Shown: positions 1 to 6,726 of the stretch, piece by piece
Position numbering within the stretch: the first letter of the stretch is position 1
How the letters are laid out: each line of letters begins with the position of its first letter
NCBI GenBank assembly: GCA_030123645.1
Contig: JASJYE010000059.1
Span: forward strand, 1 to 10,361
Source: Candidatus Hydrogenedentota bacterium
GTDB taxonomy: Bacteria; Hydrogenedentota; Hydrogenedentia; Hydrogenedentales; GCA-2746185
Direction of reading: 5' to 3'
DNA length: 10,361 bases
The notes under the pieces: model-generated
What the model was told of the DNA's origin: nothing
Databases searched by the model: none
What the model saw: only the letters and a program-made list of their open reading frames with translations
Program-made: the position numbers and the translations under genes

Positions 1-68
1 TTGTTTTCAACGCCACGAGGTATTTACGTGGAAAAATAGAGCATTGATACATAAGAACTTACAGCGAT

Positions 69-144
69 CCGTAGCCCGAAGTCCGATAGACTGTTAGACA
101 ATATGGACCGACCGGCTCCTTTCGTATGTAGCTCTGGGCTACGG
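69..144. repeat. 9-bp inverted repeat interleaved with the 24-bp repeat
   Basis: CCGTAGCCC at 69-77 is the reverse complement of GGGCTACGG at 136-144. One arm lies outside and the other inside the 24-bp inverted repeat, so the two pairings are interleaved and would form a pseudoknot if both formed together. GCGATCCG also occurs as a direct repeat at 64-71 and 183-190. A further 7-bp inverted pair is GTTAGAC at 93-99 and GTCTAAC at 166-172. The core GTAGCCC...GGGCTAC resembles bacterial REP-type palindromes, which is only a loose resemblance. Positions 1-63 show nothing beyond a small CCACG/CGTGG hairpin at 13-31. Confidence 0.5.
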
Positions 145-213
145 TTCCTGTTTTCTCGAATCACAGTCTAACCTGCGAACATGCGATCCGAGCCGGTCGG
201 TCCATATTGTCTA
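95..213. repeat. 24-bp perfect inverted repeat with 71-bp spacer
   Basis: Positions 95-118 are the exact reverse complement of positions 190-213 (24 of 24 bases), with a 71-bp spacer. The arms begin TAGACAATATGG and end ACCGGCTC. The right arm includes the stop codon (211-213, TAG on the minus strand) of the upstream methyltransferase gene. In the operon transcript the arms would form a 24-bp stem directly after the last sense codon. No U-tract follows the stem on the minus strand, so it is not a standard intrinsic terminator. No target-site duplication is visible at the outer ends, and no recombinase gene lies in the window. It could be an mRNA 3'-end structure, a small non-autonomous element, or a recombination or protein-binding site; the sequence does not decide between them. 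Confidence 0.85.
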
Positions 214-993
214 GGCGAGAAGGCCTTGGATGCGCTTTCGGACTTTCTCGAAGCGCCTTCGTATCTCTTTCGAGTCGGACTTCACGGCCACCATGTCGAG
301 GCGTGTGGTCCGGTAGGATGGATCGCGCCAGGTAGCTGAATCCACCTCGGCAAGAAGCACGAGGCCCGCGTCGTGCACTGCGCTGCGGATTTCCTCTCCG
401 GTATAGACTCGTTCCCGCACAAGCGTTTCCGGCCCCGTGTTAATCCGGATGCGGATGTCCGCGATCGCGGTGGCGCGATCGAAGGAGCCTTTCCATGTTG
501 TCGAAAAAGATCCGTTATCCTCGGTCCAATGCATGTCTGCGAAATGTTCGGTTACCATGCGCTCAGTGATCACGTCGAAGTAGAACACGCCGTTGTCCAA
601 TAGCAAGTCGGCCGCCGATTGGAGCGCGCGGCGGAGTTGTGCGGACTCAAGCAGGAAATTGAGACTGTCGAATATGCATGTAGCGTAATGAAAGCGGGGG
701 CCGAAGGGGAGGTGGCATATGTCGGCGGCGGCCACCTTTGGACGAAAAGGGCCTTTTCGGGCTTCGTGAAGCATCGCGTGTGAGACGTCGATACCGACGC
801 TGTCCCAACCGTGCTGGATGAGGCGCTTGAGCAGGTGGCCGGTCCCGCATGCGAGGTCGATGTGCTCGAATTCCTGTTGCCCGCAGAGTTCGGCAACGAC
901 GGTCGAGACGACGAGCCACCGGTCGTAGTCCACTTCGCGCATGATGGGGTCGTAGAATCGCGCGAGGTCGGCGAAGGCGTCTCTCGGCGTCAT
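211..993 (-). CDS. YqeM-like class I SAM-dependent methyltransferase
   Basis: A 260-residue protein predicted to transfer a methyl group from S-adenosylmethionine to an unknown acceptor in the cytoplasm. The N-terminus has the FADLARFYDPIM...DYDRW signature of YqeM-like methyltransferases. Motif I is HIDLACGTGH (residues 44-53), followed by VGIDVS (66-71, acidic D69 for ribose binding) and AADICHLPF (D91, adenine-contact region). I chose the ATG at 993 because it overlaps the yqeK stop as ATGA, a typical coupled junction. A GTG at 1017 would add eight residues inside yqeK. The order nadD-yqeK-methyltransferase matches Bacillus yqeJ-yqeK-(yqeL)-yqeM, but yqeL/rsfS is missing here. The stop codon lies in the right arm of a 24-bp inverted repeat, so the extreme C-terminus may have been altered. 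The fold is certain; the substrate is unknown. Confidence 0.88.
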   Translation of the reverse strand: MTPRDAFADLARFYDPIMREVDYDRWLVVSTVVAELCGQQEFEHIDLACGTGHLLKRLIQHGWDSVGIDVSHAMLHEARKGPFRPKVAAADICHLPFGPRFHYATCIFDSLNFLLESAQLRRALQSAADLLLDNGVFYFDVITERMVTEHFADMHWTEDNGSFSTTWKGSFDRATAIADIRIRINTGPETLVRERVYTGEEIRSAVHDAGLVLLAEVDSATWRDPSYRTTRLDMVAVKSDSKEIRRRFEKVRKRIQGLLA

Positions 994-1568
994 GACGCGA
1001 ACTCGCGCTCGGCCCACTTCGCGAAATCCTCTGAACTCGGATGCAGGCTACGGTGCTTTTTCACCTGGTTCAGTTTCTGGTCAATCACGAAGAGCAAGGC
1101 GGCTTCGAAGCCGTCGCGATCGAGGATTTCTCGCGCTTCCTCGGCGCCGGCGTAGGCGCGCAGGGGCTCGCTGAAGTCGGCAATATACATCGCCTGCCCG
1201 ACGCGCGACCAGCCTGCACGCCCTGTAGTGTGCCAGCGAATCGCATCGATCACCCCCTCGTCCTCGATGTCCAATGTCTGGCGGCACTCTTCGGCGGCGA
1301 CGGGACCGTGCAGCAGGTTCGGGCTCTCTAGGTCTTCCGTGATGCCGTATTCCGCGGCGGCCTGCGCAAGCTCGGCCGGTTTCATCGGCTTGCACAGGTC
1401 GTGCAACAGGCCGGCGGTAACCGCTTGTTCGGGGGTAATCTCTACCTTGTCGGCCATCGCGAGCATTGTTTTCGCGACGGAGACGCAGTGGGCGTAGGTT
1501 TTTTCAGGCACCCGCCGGCGCAGGAGCTCGTGGAATTCTTCGGCGCGCTCAATGGGGAATTCATTCAT
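990..1568 (-). CDS. yqeK: HD-domain phosphohydrolase YqeK (diadenosine tetraphosphatase family)
   Basis: A 192-residue metal-dependent HD-superfamily hydrolase. Characterised YqeK proteins symmetrically cleave Ap4A to two ADP, removing a stress alarmone. The metal-binding pattern is complete: H27, H56-D57 in AGLLHDLCK, H87 in LLHGPVAAEE, H113 in AIRWHTTG and D131 in YIADFSEPLR. The length is normal for the family. The ATG at 1568 is preferred over a GTG at 1586 because a clear Shine-Dalgarno (AGAAGGGAA on the minus strand) lies about 7 bases upstream. The gene starts inside the end of nadD, overlapping it by 8 bp, and its own stop overlaps the methyltransferase start by 4 bp. This implies translational coupling across nadD-yqeK-methyltransferase. 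The nadD-yqeK pairing is widespread and supports the call. Confidence 0.93.
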   Translation of the reverse strand: MNEFPIERAEEFHELLRRRVPEKTYAHCVSVAKTMLAMADKVEITPEQAVTAGLLHDLCKPMKPAELAQAAAEYGITEDLESPNLLHGPVAAEECRQTLDIEDEGVIDAIRWHTTGRAGWSRVGQAMYIADFSEPLRAYAGAEEAREILDRDGFEAALLFVIDQKLNQVKKHRSLHPSSEDFAKWAEREFAS

Positions 1569-2154
1569 GGTAGATTCCCTTCTCACGAATCAGGCGCGCC
1601 ACGCCGGCCGGAACGAGTGCATCGATCGCTTCGTCGCGCGCGACCCGGCCGCGAATGCCGGTCGAAGACACGCTGCTCTCCTCGAAGGAGACGAAGTCGT
1701 ATTTCCCCTCCATCGACGGAGGGACAACGCGGCCGTCACCCTCGCGCGGCGCCACAAGCAGCCGTGCCCGCTCGAGGATATCCTCCGGGTCCTTCCAGTT
1801 CGGGAAATCGAGGAGAGAATCGAGACCCACAATCAGAAAAAGCTCCGCTCCCGGGTAGCTCTGCTCGAGGTCGCGCAGGGTCTCGCGCATGTACGAAGGT
1901 CCCTCGCGGTGAAGCTCTATGTCACACGGCTCGAAGTTCGGGTCGTGCTCGAGGGCCGCCTCAAGCATCTCCAGCCGCTGCTCGGGCGACGCGACGGTGT
2001 CGTCCCGCTTGTGGGGAGGCCGGGCCGAGAGCACGAATAACACCGTGTCCAGATGCGCGGCCTCGATGGCGGCGCGCGCCATATCGAGGTGCGTGTTGTG
2101 GATGGGGTCGAAGGTGCCGCCGAGTATCCCGATACGCTTAAGATGGCTGCTCAT
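1561..2154 (-). CDS. nadD: nicotinate-nucleotide adenylyltransferase
   Basis: A 197-residue enzyme that adenylates nicotinate mononucleotide with ATP to give deamido-NAD, the penultimate step of NAD synthesis. The nucleotidyltransferase signature GILGGTFDPIHNTHL is at residues 9-23, with the HxxH pair at H19 and H22. Position 21 is T where most homologues have G (HxGH). SARPPHK is at 43-49 and the C-terminal SSTGIR (163-168) is the second ATP-binding motif. The start ATG lies 17 bases after the proA stop; no strong Shine-Dalgarno is visible, so translation may depend on read-through from proA. The 3' end overlaps yqeK by 8 bp. NadX, the aspartate-dependent entry enzyme of the same pathway, is encoded upstream at 6727-7569. 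Confidence 0.96.
   Translation of the reverse strand: MSSHLKRIGILGGTFDPIHNTHLDMARAAIEAAHLDTVLFVLSARPPHKRDDTVASPEQRLEMLEAALEHDPNFEPCDIELHREGPSYMRETLRDLEQSYPGAELFLIVGLDSLLDFPNWKDPEDILERARLLVAPREGDGRVVPPSMEGKYDFVSFEESSVSSTGIRGRVARDEAIDALVPAGVARLIREKGIYHE
1575..1583 (-). promoter_or_regulatory. Shine-Dalgarno site that fixes the yqeK start
   Basis: AGAAGGGAA on the minus strand lies inside the 3' end of nadD, about 7 bases before the ATG at 1568. It favours that ATG over the in-frame GTG at 1586. Confidence 0.6.
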
Positions 2155-2171
2155 TGGCGTAGTTTAGCGAA

Positions 2172-3440
2172 TCAGGTGCGAATTTGGCCATCGCCGCGGA
2201 TGACCCACTTGAGCGACGTGAGCTCTTTGAGCGCCATGGGGCCGCGACAGTGCAGCTTGCTCGTGCTAATTCCCAGTTCAGCACCGAGCCCGAACTGGAA
2301 GCCGTCGGTGAAATAGGTGGATGCGTTGACGTAGACCGTCGCGCTGTCCACGGCGTCCAGGAAACGCTCGGCCGCGCTGTAGTTCTCGGTGACGATGGCG
2401 TCGGAATGGTGCGAGCCGTACTCGTTAATGTGCCCGATCGCCTCCTCCAGCGAATCGACGACCCTGATCGACAGGATCTTGTCCAGATACTCCGTCCTCC
2501 AATCCTCTTCCGTCGCGGGCACGCAGTCGAGTATCGCCCCCGTGCGCTCGCACCCGCGCAATTCGCAGTCGGCGGAAGCGAAATCGCCCGCGATGTCCTT
2601 GAGAAAAACTTCGGCGACCGACTGGTCCACGAGCATCGTTTCCATTGCGTTGCAGACGCCCGGGCGCTGGAGTTTCGCGTTCAGGCAGATGGCCTTCGCC
2701 ATCGCGAGGTCGGCGCTGGAATGCACGTAGGTATGGCAGATGCCGTCGAGGTGCGCCACGACGGGGATACGCGAGTCGTCGTAAATGCGCTCGATGAGCG
2801 ATTTCCCGCCGCGAGGCACGATGACGTCGATGTATCGGTCGAGCTTAAGCATCTCCCCCACCGCTCCCCGGTCGGTCGTGGTGATGATCTGCACGGCATG
2901 CTCCGGAACGCCCGCCGACCTCGCGCCTTCGATGAAAATCTTCGCGATGGCGATATTCGAGTGAATCGCCTCGGAGCCACCGCGAAGCACGACGGCGTTG
3001 CCCGATTTGAGACAGAGGCCCGCGGCGTCGGCCGTGACGTTTGGCCGGCTTTCGTAGATGATGCCGACGACGCCGAGGGGCTGGCGAATTTGGGCGATCC
3101 GGAGGCCATTCGGGCGGACCGTCTGGCTGACGATGTCGCCGACGGGGTCGGGCAACGCAGCGACGACCTCGAGACCCTCGGCCATCGCCTCGATCCGCGC
3201 GTCGGTCAATTCGAGGCGGTCGAGCATCGGGCTCGACAGCCCCTTTTCGCGGCCGGCCTCAAGGTCCTTCTTGTTCTCGGCTTGCAGCGCGGCCTTCGAC
3301 GCCCGGAGTCGCTTCGCCACCTCGAGCAGCGCGTCGTCCTTGAGCGCCCGCGTCATCGAACGCAGCCCGTCCGAAGCCTTCCGCGCCTGCCTTCCGATCT
3401 GCTCCAACTCCTCGCGAAGCGATTTGTCTAGCACGGCCAT
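2172..3440 (-). CDS. proA: gamma-glutamyl phosphate reductase (glutamate-5-semialdehyde dehydrogenase)
   Basis: A 422-residue cytoplasmic enzyme that reduces gamma-glutamyl phosphate to glutamate-5-semialdehyde with NADPH, the second step of proline synthesis. It is full length for the family. Visible marks are PLGVVGIIYESRPNVTADAAGL (from residue 121), the IVPRGGKSLI segment (207-216), the catalytic cysteine C263 in RPGVCNAMET, and the C-terminal block FTDGFQFGLGAELGIST (377-393). The last residues (VIRGDGQIRT) extend slightly past the usual end. The ATG at 3440 is preceded by an AGGAGGGG-type ribosome site about 12 bases upstream, a slightly long spacing. The product of ProB, encoded just upstream, is its substrate. 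That intermediate is labile, which fits co-expression. Confidence 0.97.
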   Translation of the reverse strand: MAVLDKSLREELEQIGRQARKASDGLRSMTRALKDDALLEVAKRLRASKAALQAENKKDLEAGREKGLSSPMLDRLELTDARIEAMAEGLEVVAALPDPVGDIVSQTVRPNGLRIAQIRQPLGVVGIIYESRPNVTADAAGLCLKSGNAVVLRGGSEAIHSNIAIAKIFIEGARSAGVPEHAVQIITTTDRGAVGEMLKLDRYIDVIVPRGGKSLIERIYDDSRIPVVAHLDGICHTYVHSSADLAMAKAICLNAKLQRPGVCNAMETMLVDQSVAEVFLKDIAGDFASADCELRGCERTGAILDCVPATEEDWRTEYLDKILSIRVVDSLEEAIGHINEYGSHHSDAIVTENYSAAERFLDAVDSATVYVNASTYFTDGFQFGLGAELGISTSKLHCRGPMALKELTSLKWVIRGDGQIRT

Positions 3441-3510
3441 TTCGCTTGGATTCCCCTCCTGTATCGGACGAAAACTGTCCCGCTTCCAGGAAATTTATGC
3501 GTACAACGCT

Positions 3511-4638
3511 CTATAAGATTACCAAATTATCCCGGTGAATGACCTCGTCGAAGTCTTTTCGGCCGAGTTTGGCGGCGATATCCTGGCTCTTGAGGCCTTT
3601 GATGGCGCCGAGGTCGCCACTGGAATAGTTCGCGAGGCCGCGGGCGATATCGTGCCCCGCTGAATCTTGAATGGTTATCGCATCGCCTGCCTCGAAGCCC
3701 CCGTCGACAGCGACGATCCCGGCCGCGAGCAGGCTAGACCCCCGTTCAACCAGCGCGGCACGCGCGCCGTTGTCGATTTTCACCGAGCCCTTAGACGCGC
3801 GGCCAAACGCGATCCAGCGCTTGCGGTGGGCCATGCTGTTGCCCGACGCGCCGAATACGGTCATGGGGCCGTCGCCATCGAGCACGGCGCTGATGACATT
3901 TTTCCGGTGGCCGTTGGCGATGACCGTCGGCAGGCCCGAGGCGCAGGCGATCTTCGCGGCCTCGAGTTTGGTTTTCATGCCTCCGATTGACGTCGGTGTG
4001 AACGTGTCCTCGGCGAAATCCTCGACCTCGTGCGTTACCGTCTCTACGTGGCGAATCAGGGTCGCTTCAGGATGGGCGACGGGGTCTTTGTCGTAGAGCC
4101 CGTCGACGTTGCTGAGAATGATCAGCAGGTCGGCGTCGATTTTCGCGGCGACCTTCGCGGCGAGCGTGTCGTTGTCGCCGAAACGCAGTTCGTCCGGCGC
4201 GGTCGAGTCGTTTTCGTTGACGATCGGCACGACGTTCTCGAATTCGAAGAGCGTGTTGATTGTGTTTCGGACGTTGAGGTAGGACTGCCGGTTGTCGAGG
4301 TCGTGGGCGGTCAGGAGCACCTGCGCCGTGTGCAGGCCGTCGCCGTAGGTCTGGAACAGCGTCTCGTATAAGTGCATCAGCCGCGATTGGCCAACCGCCG
4401 CGGTCGCCTGCTTGAGCCGCAGGGCGGTGGGGCGTTCCTGGATGCCGAGCCGGTCCATGCCGCAGCCCATCGCGCCCGACGACACGATCAGCAGGTTGAT
4501 GCCGCGCCCGTGTTTGATGCGCGCGAGGTCCTTGACGACATCCTCGAGCACGTGGCCGTCGAAGCCGTGCTCGTTGCTGAGCAGGGTCGTGCCGATCTTC
4601 ACGACGAGCGTTTTGATATCGCTGAATTTGGCGGTCAC
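3511..4638 (-). CDS. proB: glutamate 5-kinase with C-terminal PUA domain
   Basis: A 375-residue enzyme that phosphorylates L-glutamate with ATP to gamma-glutamyl phosphate, the committed and usually proline-inhibited step of proline synthesis. The amino-acid kinase domain covers about residues 1-265. It shows LVVKIGTTLL near the N-terminus, VSSGAMGCGMDRLG, VVPIVNENDS and RFGDNDTLAAKVA (substrate and ATP sites), then IILSNVDGLYDKDP. The C-terminal part from about 280 (GSVKIDNGARAAL...) is a PUA domain, as in the long ProB form. The start codon is GTG at 4638; GGAG (minus strand) lies 7 bases before it. The gene begins 15 bases after obg, and a 70-base gap separates it from proA. No promoter or terminator is obvious in that gap. 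Confidence 0.97.
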   Translation of the reverse strand: MTAKFSDIKTLVVKIGTTLLSNEHGFDGHVLEDVVKDLARIKHGRGINLLIVSSGAMGCGMDRLGIQERPTALRLKQATAAVGQSRLMHLYETLFQTYGDGLHTAQVLLTAHDLDNRQSYLNVRNTINTLFEFENVVPIVNENDSTAPDELRFGDNDTLAAKVAAKIDADLLIILSNVDGLYDKDPVAHPEATLIRHVETVTHEVEDFAEDTFTPTSIGGMKTKLEAAKIACASGLPTVIANGHRKNVISAVLDGDGPMTVFGASGNSMAHRKRWIAFGRASKGSVKIDNGARAALVERGSSLLAAGIVAVDGGFEAGDAITIQDSAGHDIARGLANYSSGDLGAIKGLKSQDIAAKLGRKDFDEVIHRDNLVIL

Positions 4639-4653
4639 GTCCGCGCTCCGTCC

Positions 4654-5913
4654 CTACTCCGAGTGGTACTCGAGCTTTATGCCCGCGATGTAAATGCTCT
4701 GGCCGTCTTCCGCCCCCATGCGTTCAAGGGCCTTGTACACCCCCATTTTCTTGAGCGTGCGGTCGAGATGGTGGACGGCCTGTTCGTTTTCAAAGTCCGT
4801 CATGCGCACCGCTCGCACGACTTTCCGCCCCTCGACGCAAAAACCGTCGTTTTCGGGTTCAATGGTGAATGGCGCTTCATAACGGTATTCGGTTTCCGCC
4901 GACGGGTCAAAAACGATCTCTTCTCGCTGCTCCCTCGCGTAGCGGTCGAGTGCTTGCCACACCGCCTCGAGTACGTCATCCACCCCTTCGCCCGTCACGG
5001 AAGAAATCAAGTACGGCGCGTCGAATTCCCCTTTAACCTCCTCGAAGCGGGCGCGATTCTCCGGAATGTCCCCCTTGCTGAAGACGACGACGCGCGGTCG
5101 CTCCCCGAAAACGCCGCTGTGTTGCGCGAGCTCCTCCTCGAGGATTCGCAACGTCTCTCCGGGGCCGAGATCGCCCGGATCGATGAGAAACAACAGCACC
5201 TTCGTCCGCTCGATGTGCCGCAGGAAATCATGGCCGAGGCCCTTTCCCTCCGCGGCCCCCTCGATAATGCCGGGAATGTCCGCGAGCGTGAAGGTGCGGT
5301 AATCGCTGAGACCGACCACACCGAGGTTCGGGCTGAGGGTGGTGAAGGGGTAGTCGGCGATCTTGGGCGTCGCCGCGCTGACACGCGACAAGAACGTCGA
5401 CTTCCCGGCATTTGGAAGGCCGACGATACCCACGTCGGCGATGAGCTTCAGCTCGAGTTCGAGCGATGCCTCCCCGCCCGGTTCGCCCTTCTCAGCGAAT
5501 CGCGGGGCCCGGTTGGTTGACGAGGAGAACCTCGCATTTCCGCGTCCCCCTACGCCCTTGCGTGCCGCTAGATAGCGCTGACCTTCCTCCGACAGATCGC
5601 AAAGGACCGCGCCGGACTCCCTGTCGCGTATCACGGTCCCGACCGGTACTTCGATCGGCACATCCTCGCCGTTCTTGCCGTGCATGTCGCTGCCCCGGCC
5701 GTGCTCGCCGCGATTGCCCTTCCAGGTCGAGTGATAGCGCAGGTGGTTCAGCGTAGTGTGACGCGTCGTGGCTACGAGATAAATATCGCCCCCGTCTCCG
5801 CCGTCGCCGCCGTTGGGGCCGCCGTACGGGACATATTTTTCCCGGCGGAAACTACAGCAGCCGTTGCCCCCCGCCCCGGCGGTCACATTGATGCGCGCGC
5901 GATCGACGAACAT
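4654..5913 (-). CDS. obg: ribosome-assembly GTPase Obg/CgtA
   Basis: A 419-residue GTPase that binds the 50S subunit and acts in late ribosome assembly and stress signalling. The glycine-rich Obg fold (residues 1-158) starts MFVDRARINVTAGAGGNG and contains GGPNGGDGGDGG and GKNGEDVPIEVPVGT. The G domain has G1 GLPNAGKST (165-173), switch I YPFTTLSPNLG, G3 DIPG (212-215) and G5 SSVTGEG (304-310). The G4 position reads SKGD (279-282), where most Obg proteins have NKxD. The C-terminal OCT domain covers about 335-419 (YEAPFTIEPENDGF...). The open frame continues upstream to 6402 through rpmA, but homology begins at the ATG at 5913. No clear Shine-Dalgarno precedes it. The order rplU-rpmA-obg is widely conserved. 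Confidence 0.96.
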   Translation of the reverse strand: MFVDRARINVTAGAGGNGCCSFRREKYVPYGGPNGGDGGDGGDIYLVATTRHTTLNHLRYHSTWKGNRGEHGRGSDMHGKNGEDVPIEVPVGTVIRDRESGAVLCDLSEEGQRYLAARKGVGGRGNARFSSSTNRAPRFAEKGEPGGEASLELELKLIADVGIVGLPNAGKSTFLSRVSAATPKIADYPFTTLSPNLGVVGLSDYRTFTLADIPGIIEGAAEGKGLGHDFLRHIERTKVLLFLIDPGDLGPGETLRILEEELAQHSGVFGERPRVVVFSKGDIPENRARFEEVKGEFDAPYLISSVTGEGVDDVLEAVWQALDRYAREQREEIVFDPSAETEYRYEAPFTIEPENDGFCVEGRKVVRAVRMTDFENEQAVHHLDRTLKKMGVYKALERMGAEDGQSIYIAGIKLEYHSE

Positions 5914-5962
5914 GGATGGAAGCACCGGTTTGCTATGGCTGCCATTGGTAAACCTGGAAAGT

Positions 5963-6223
5963 TTAGGATCCGCTCGGGAGGACGTCGACGCACTGCCGGC
6001 CTTTGCGCAGGTGTCTGAACTGGACCACGCCGCCCGCCTTGGCGAAGAGGGTATGGTCGTGGCCGATCCCCACGTTCTGGCCTGGATGGAAATGGGTGCC
6101 GCGCTGGCGCACGAGGATATTGCCGGCGATGACCTGCTGGCCGCCGTACTTTTTGACACCGAGGCGTTTGGATTCGGAGTCGCGCCCGTTGCGCGTGCTG
6201 CCGCCTGCCTTTTTATGGGCCAT
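5963..6223 (-). CDS. rpmA: 50S ribosomal protein L27
   Basis: An 86-residue L27 that places its N-terminus near the peptidyl-transferase centre. The sequence begins MAHKKAGGSTRNGRDSESKR and has the conserved ILVRQRGTHFHPG and HTLFAKAGG blocks. It starts directly with MAHKK, so it lacks the cleavable N-terminal extension found in Firmicutes. AGGAGA (6229-6234, minus strand) lies 5 bases before the ATG. The gap to rplU is 46 bases and to obg 49 bases. Confidence 0.98.
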   Translation of the reverse strand: MAHKKAGGSTRNGRDSESKRLGVKKYGGQQVIAGNILVRQRGTHFHPGQNVGIGHDHTLFAKAGGVVQFRHLRKGRQCVDVLPSGS

Positions 6224-6269
6224 GAGTATCTCCTAGGGAATGCAGCCGCGTCGTGCGCGGCAGACGCTC

Positions 6270-6581
6270 TTATCCCTCGATTTTGTCCACCTTGAGTTCG
6301 GTGAAGGGTTGCCGGTGGCCGTAGGTCCGGTGATAGTTCTTCCTGCGCTTGAATTTGAATACGCGGATCTTCTTCGCGCGGCCCTGGGCCGTTACAGTGC
6401 ACACGACTTTTGCCTTTGAAAGCTTCTCTACGTCGATAACCGTGCCGTCGTCTTTGGAGAGCATTTTGACCTGATCCAGTTCGACGGTATCGCCGACCTT
6501 GGCCTCGAGCTTTTCCACTCGGAAGGTGTCGCCTTGCGACACTTTCACTTGCTTACCGCCCGTGGCTACAACTGCGTACAT
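6270..6581 (-). CDS. rplU: 50S ribosomal protein L21
   Basis: A 103-residue L21 that binds 23S rRNA early in large-subunit assembly. It begins MYAVVATGGKQVKVSQGD and carries the family-typical C-terminal RNA-binding block VFKFKRRKNYHRTYGHRQPF (about residues 74-93). GGAG (6590-6593, minus strand) is 8 bases before the ATG. It is the first gene of the long minus-strand operon that ends at 211. Its upstream region (6582-6726) contains a tandem repeat that may hold control signals. Confidence 0.98.
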   Translation of the reverse strand: MYAVVATGGKQVKVSQGDTFRVEKLEAKVGDTVELDQVKMLSKDDGTVIDVEKLSKAKVVCTVTAQGRAKKIRVFKFKRRKNYHRTYGHRQPFTELKVDKIEG

Positions 6582-6660
6582 TGCGTGTTCTCCGTGCTAT
6601 CGGCATGGGCGCCGCGGCACAAGCGTATTCGTCTCTTGATCCTTACGATGCTAACAGACA

Positions 6661-6723
6661 GCATAGCAGAGCGGTGCTACCGCATAGCAGCCCGGTGTTA
6701 CCGCATAGCAGACCGGTGTTACC
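6661..6723. repeat. three 21-bp tandem repeats upstream of rplU
   Basis: Three adjacent 21-bp units occupy 6661-6681, 6682-6702 and 6703-6723. Each starts GCATAGCAG and ends CGGTG(T/C)TACC. Units 2 and 3 differ at one base; unit 1 differs at three or four. Each contains a small palindrome GGT-NNN-ACC, with centres at about 6677, 6698 and 6719. In unit 1 the palindrome extends as GCGGT/ACCGC, and at unit 3 as CCGGT/ACCGG, so the outer pair changes on both sides together. The 21-bp period equals about two DNA helical turns, placing the palindromes on one face. Each unit also gives TGCTATGC on the minus strand, loosely like an extended -10 box. The array begins 3 bases after the nadX stop in the direction of transcription. 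A regulatory role for rplU is inference. Confidence 0.8.
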
Positions 6724-6726
6724 GGC

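Noticed and set aside
93..172. GTTAGAC (93-99) and GTCTAAC (166-172) match integron attC core-site consensus GTTRRRY and RYYYAAC
   Set aside because: They occur in the wrong order for one attC site. No partner core sites lie at suitable distances, and there is no integrase or cassette gene.
994..1017. GTG at 1017 as the methyltransferase start
   Set aside because: It would extend the gene into yqeK with residues lacking family similarity; the ATGA overlap at 993 is the standard coupled arrangement.
2184..3431. Long plus-strand ORF (415 codons) opposite proA
   Set aside because: It is a mirror frame in GC-rich coding DNA. proA on the other strand is unmistakable, and the predicted protein shows no recognisable domain.
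4372..5520. Long plus-strand ORF (382 codons) opposite obg and proB
   Set aside because: It is a shadow of two confidently identified genes and crosses their boundary without any sign of a real start.
4654..6402. Extended 582-residue Obg reading frame
   Set aside because: The first 163 residues run antisense-free but out of frame through rpmA and have no Obg homology; the Obg fold begins exactly at the ATG at 5913.
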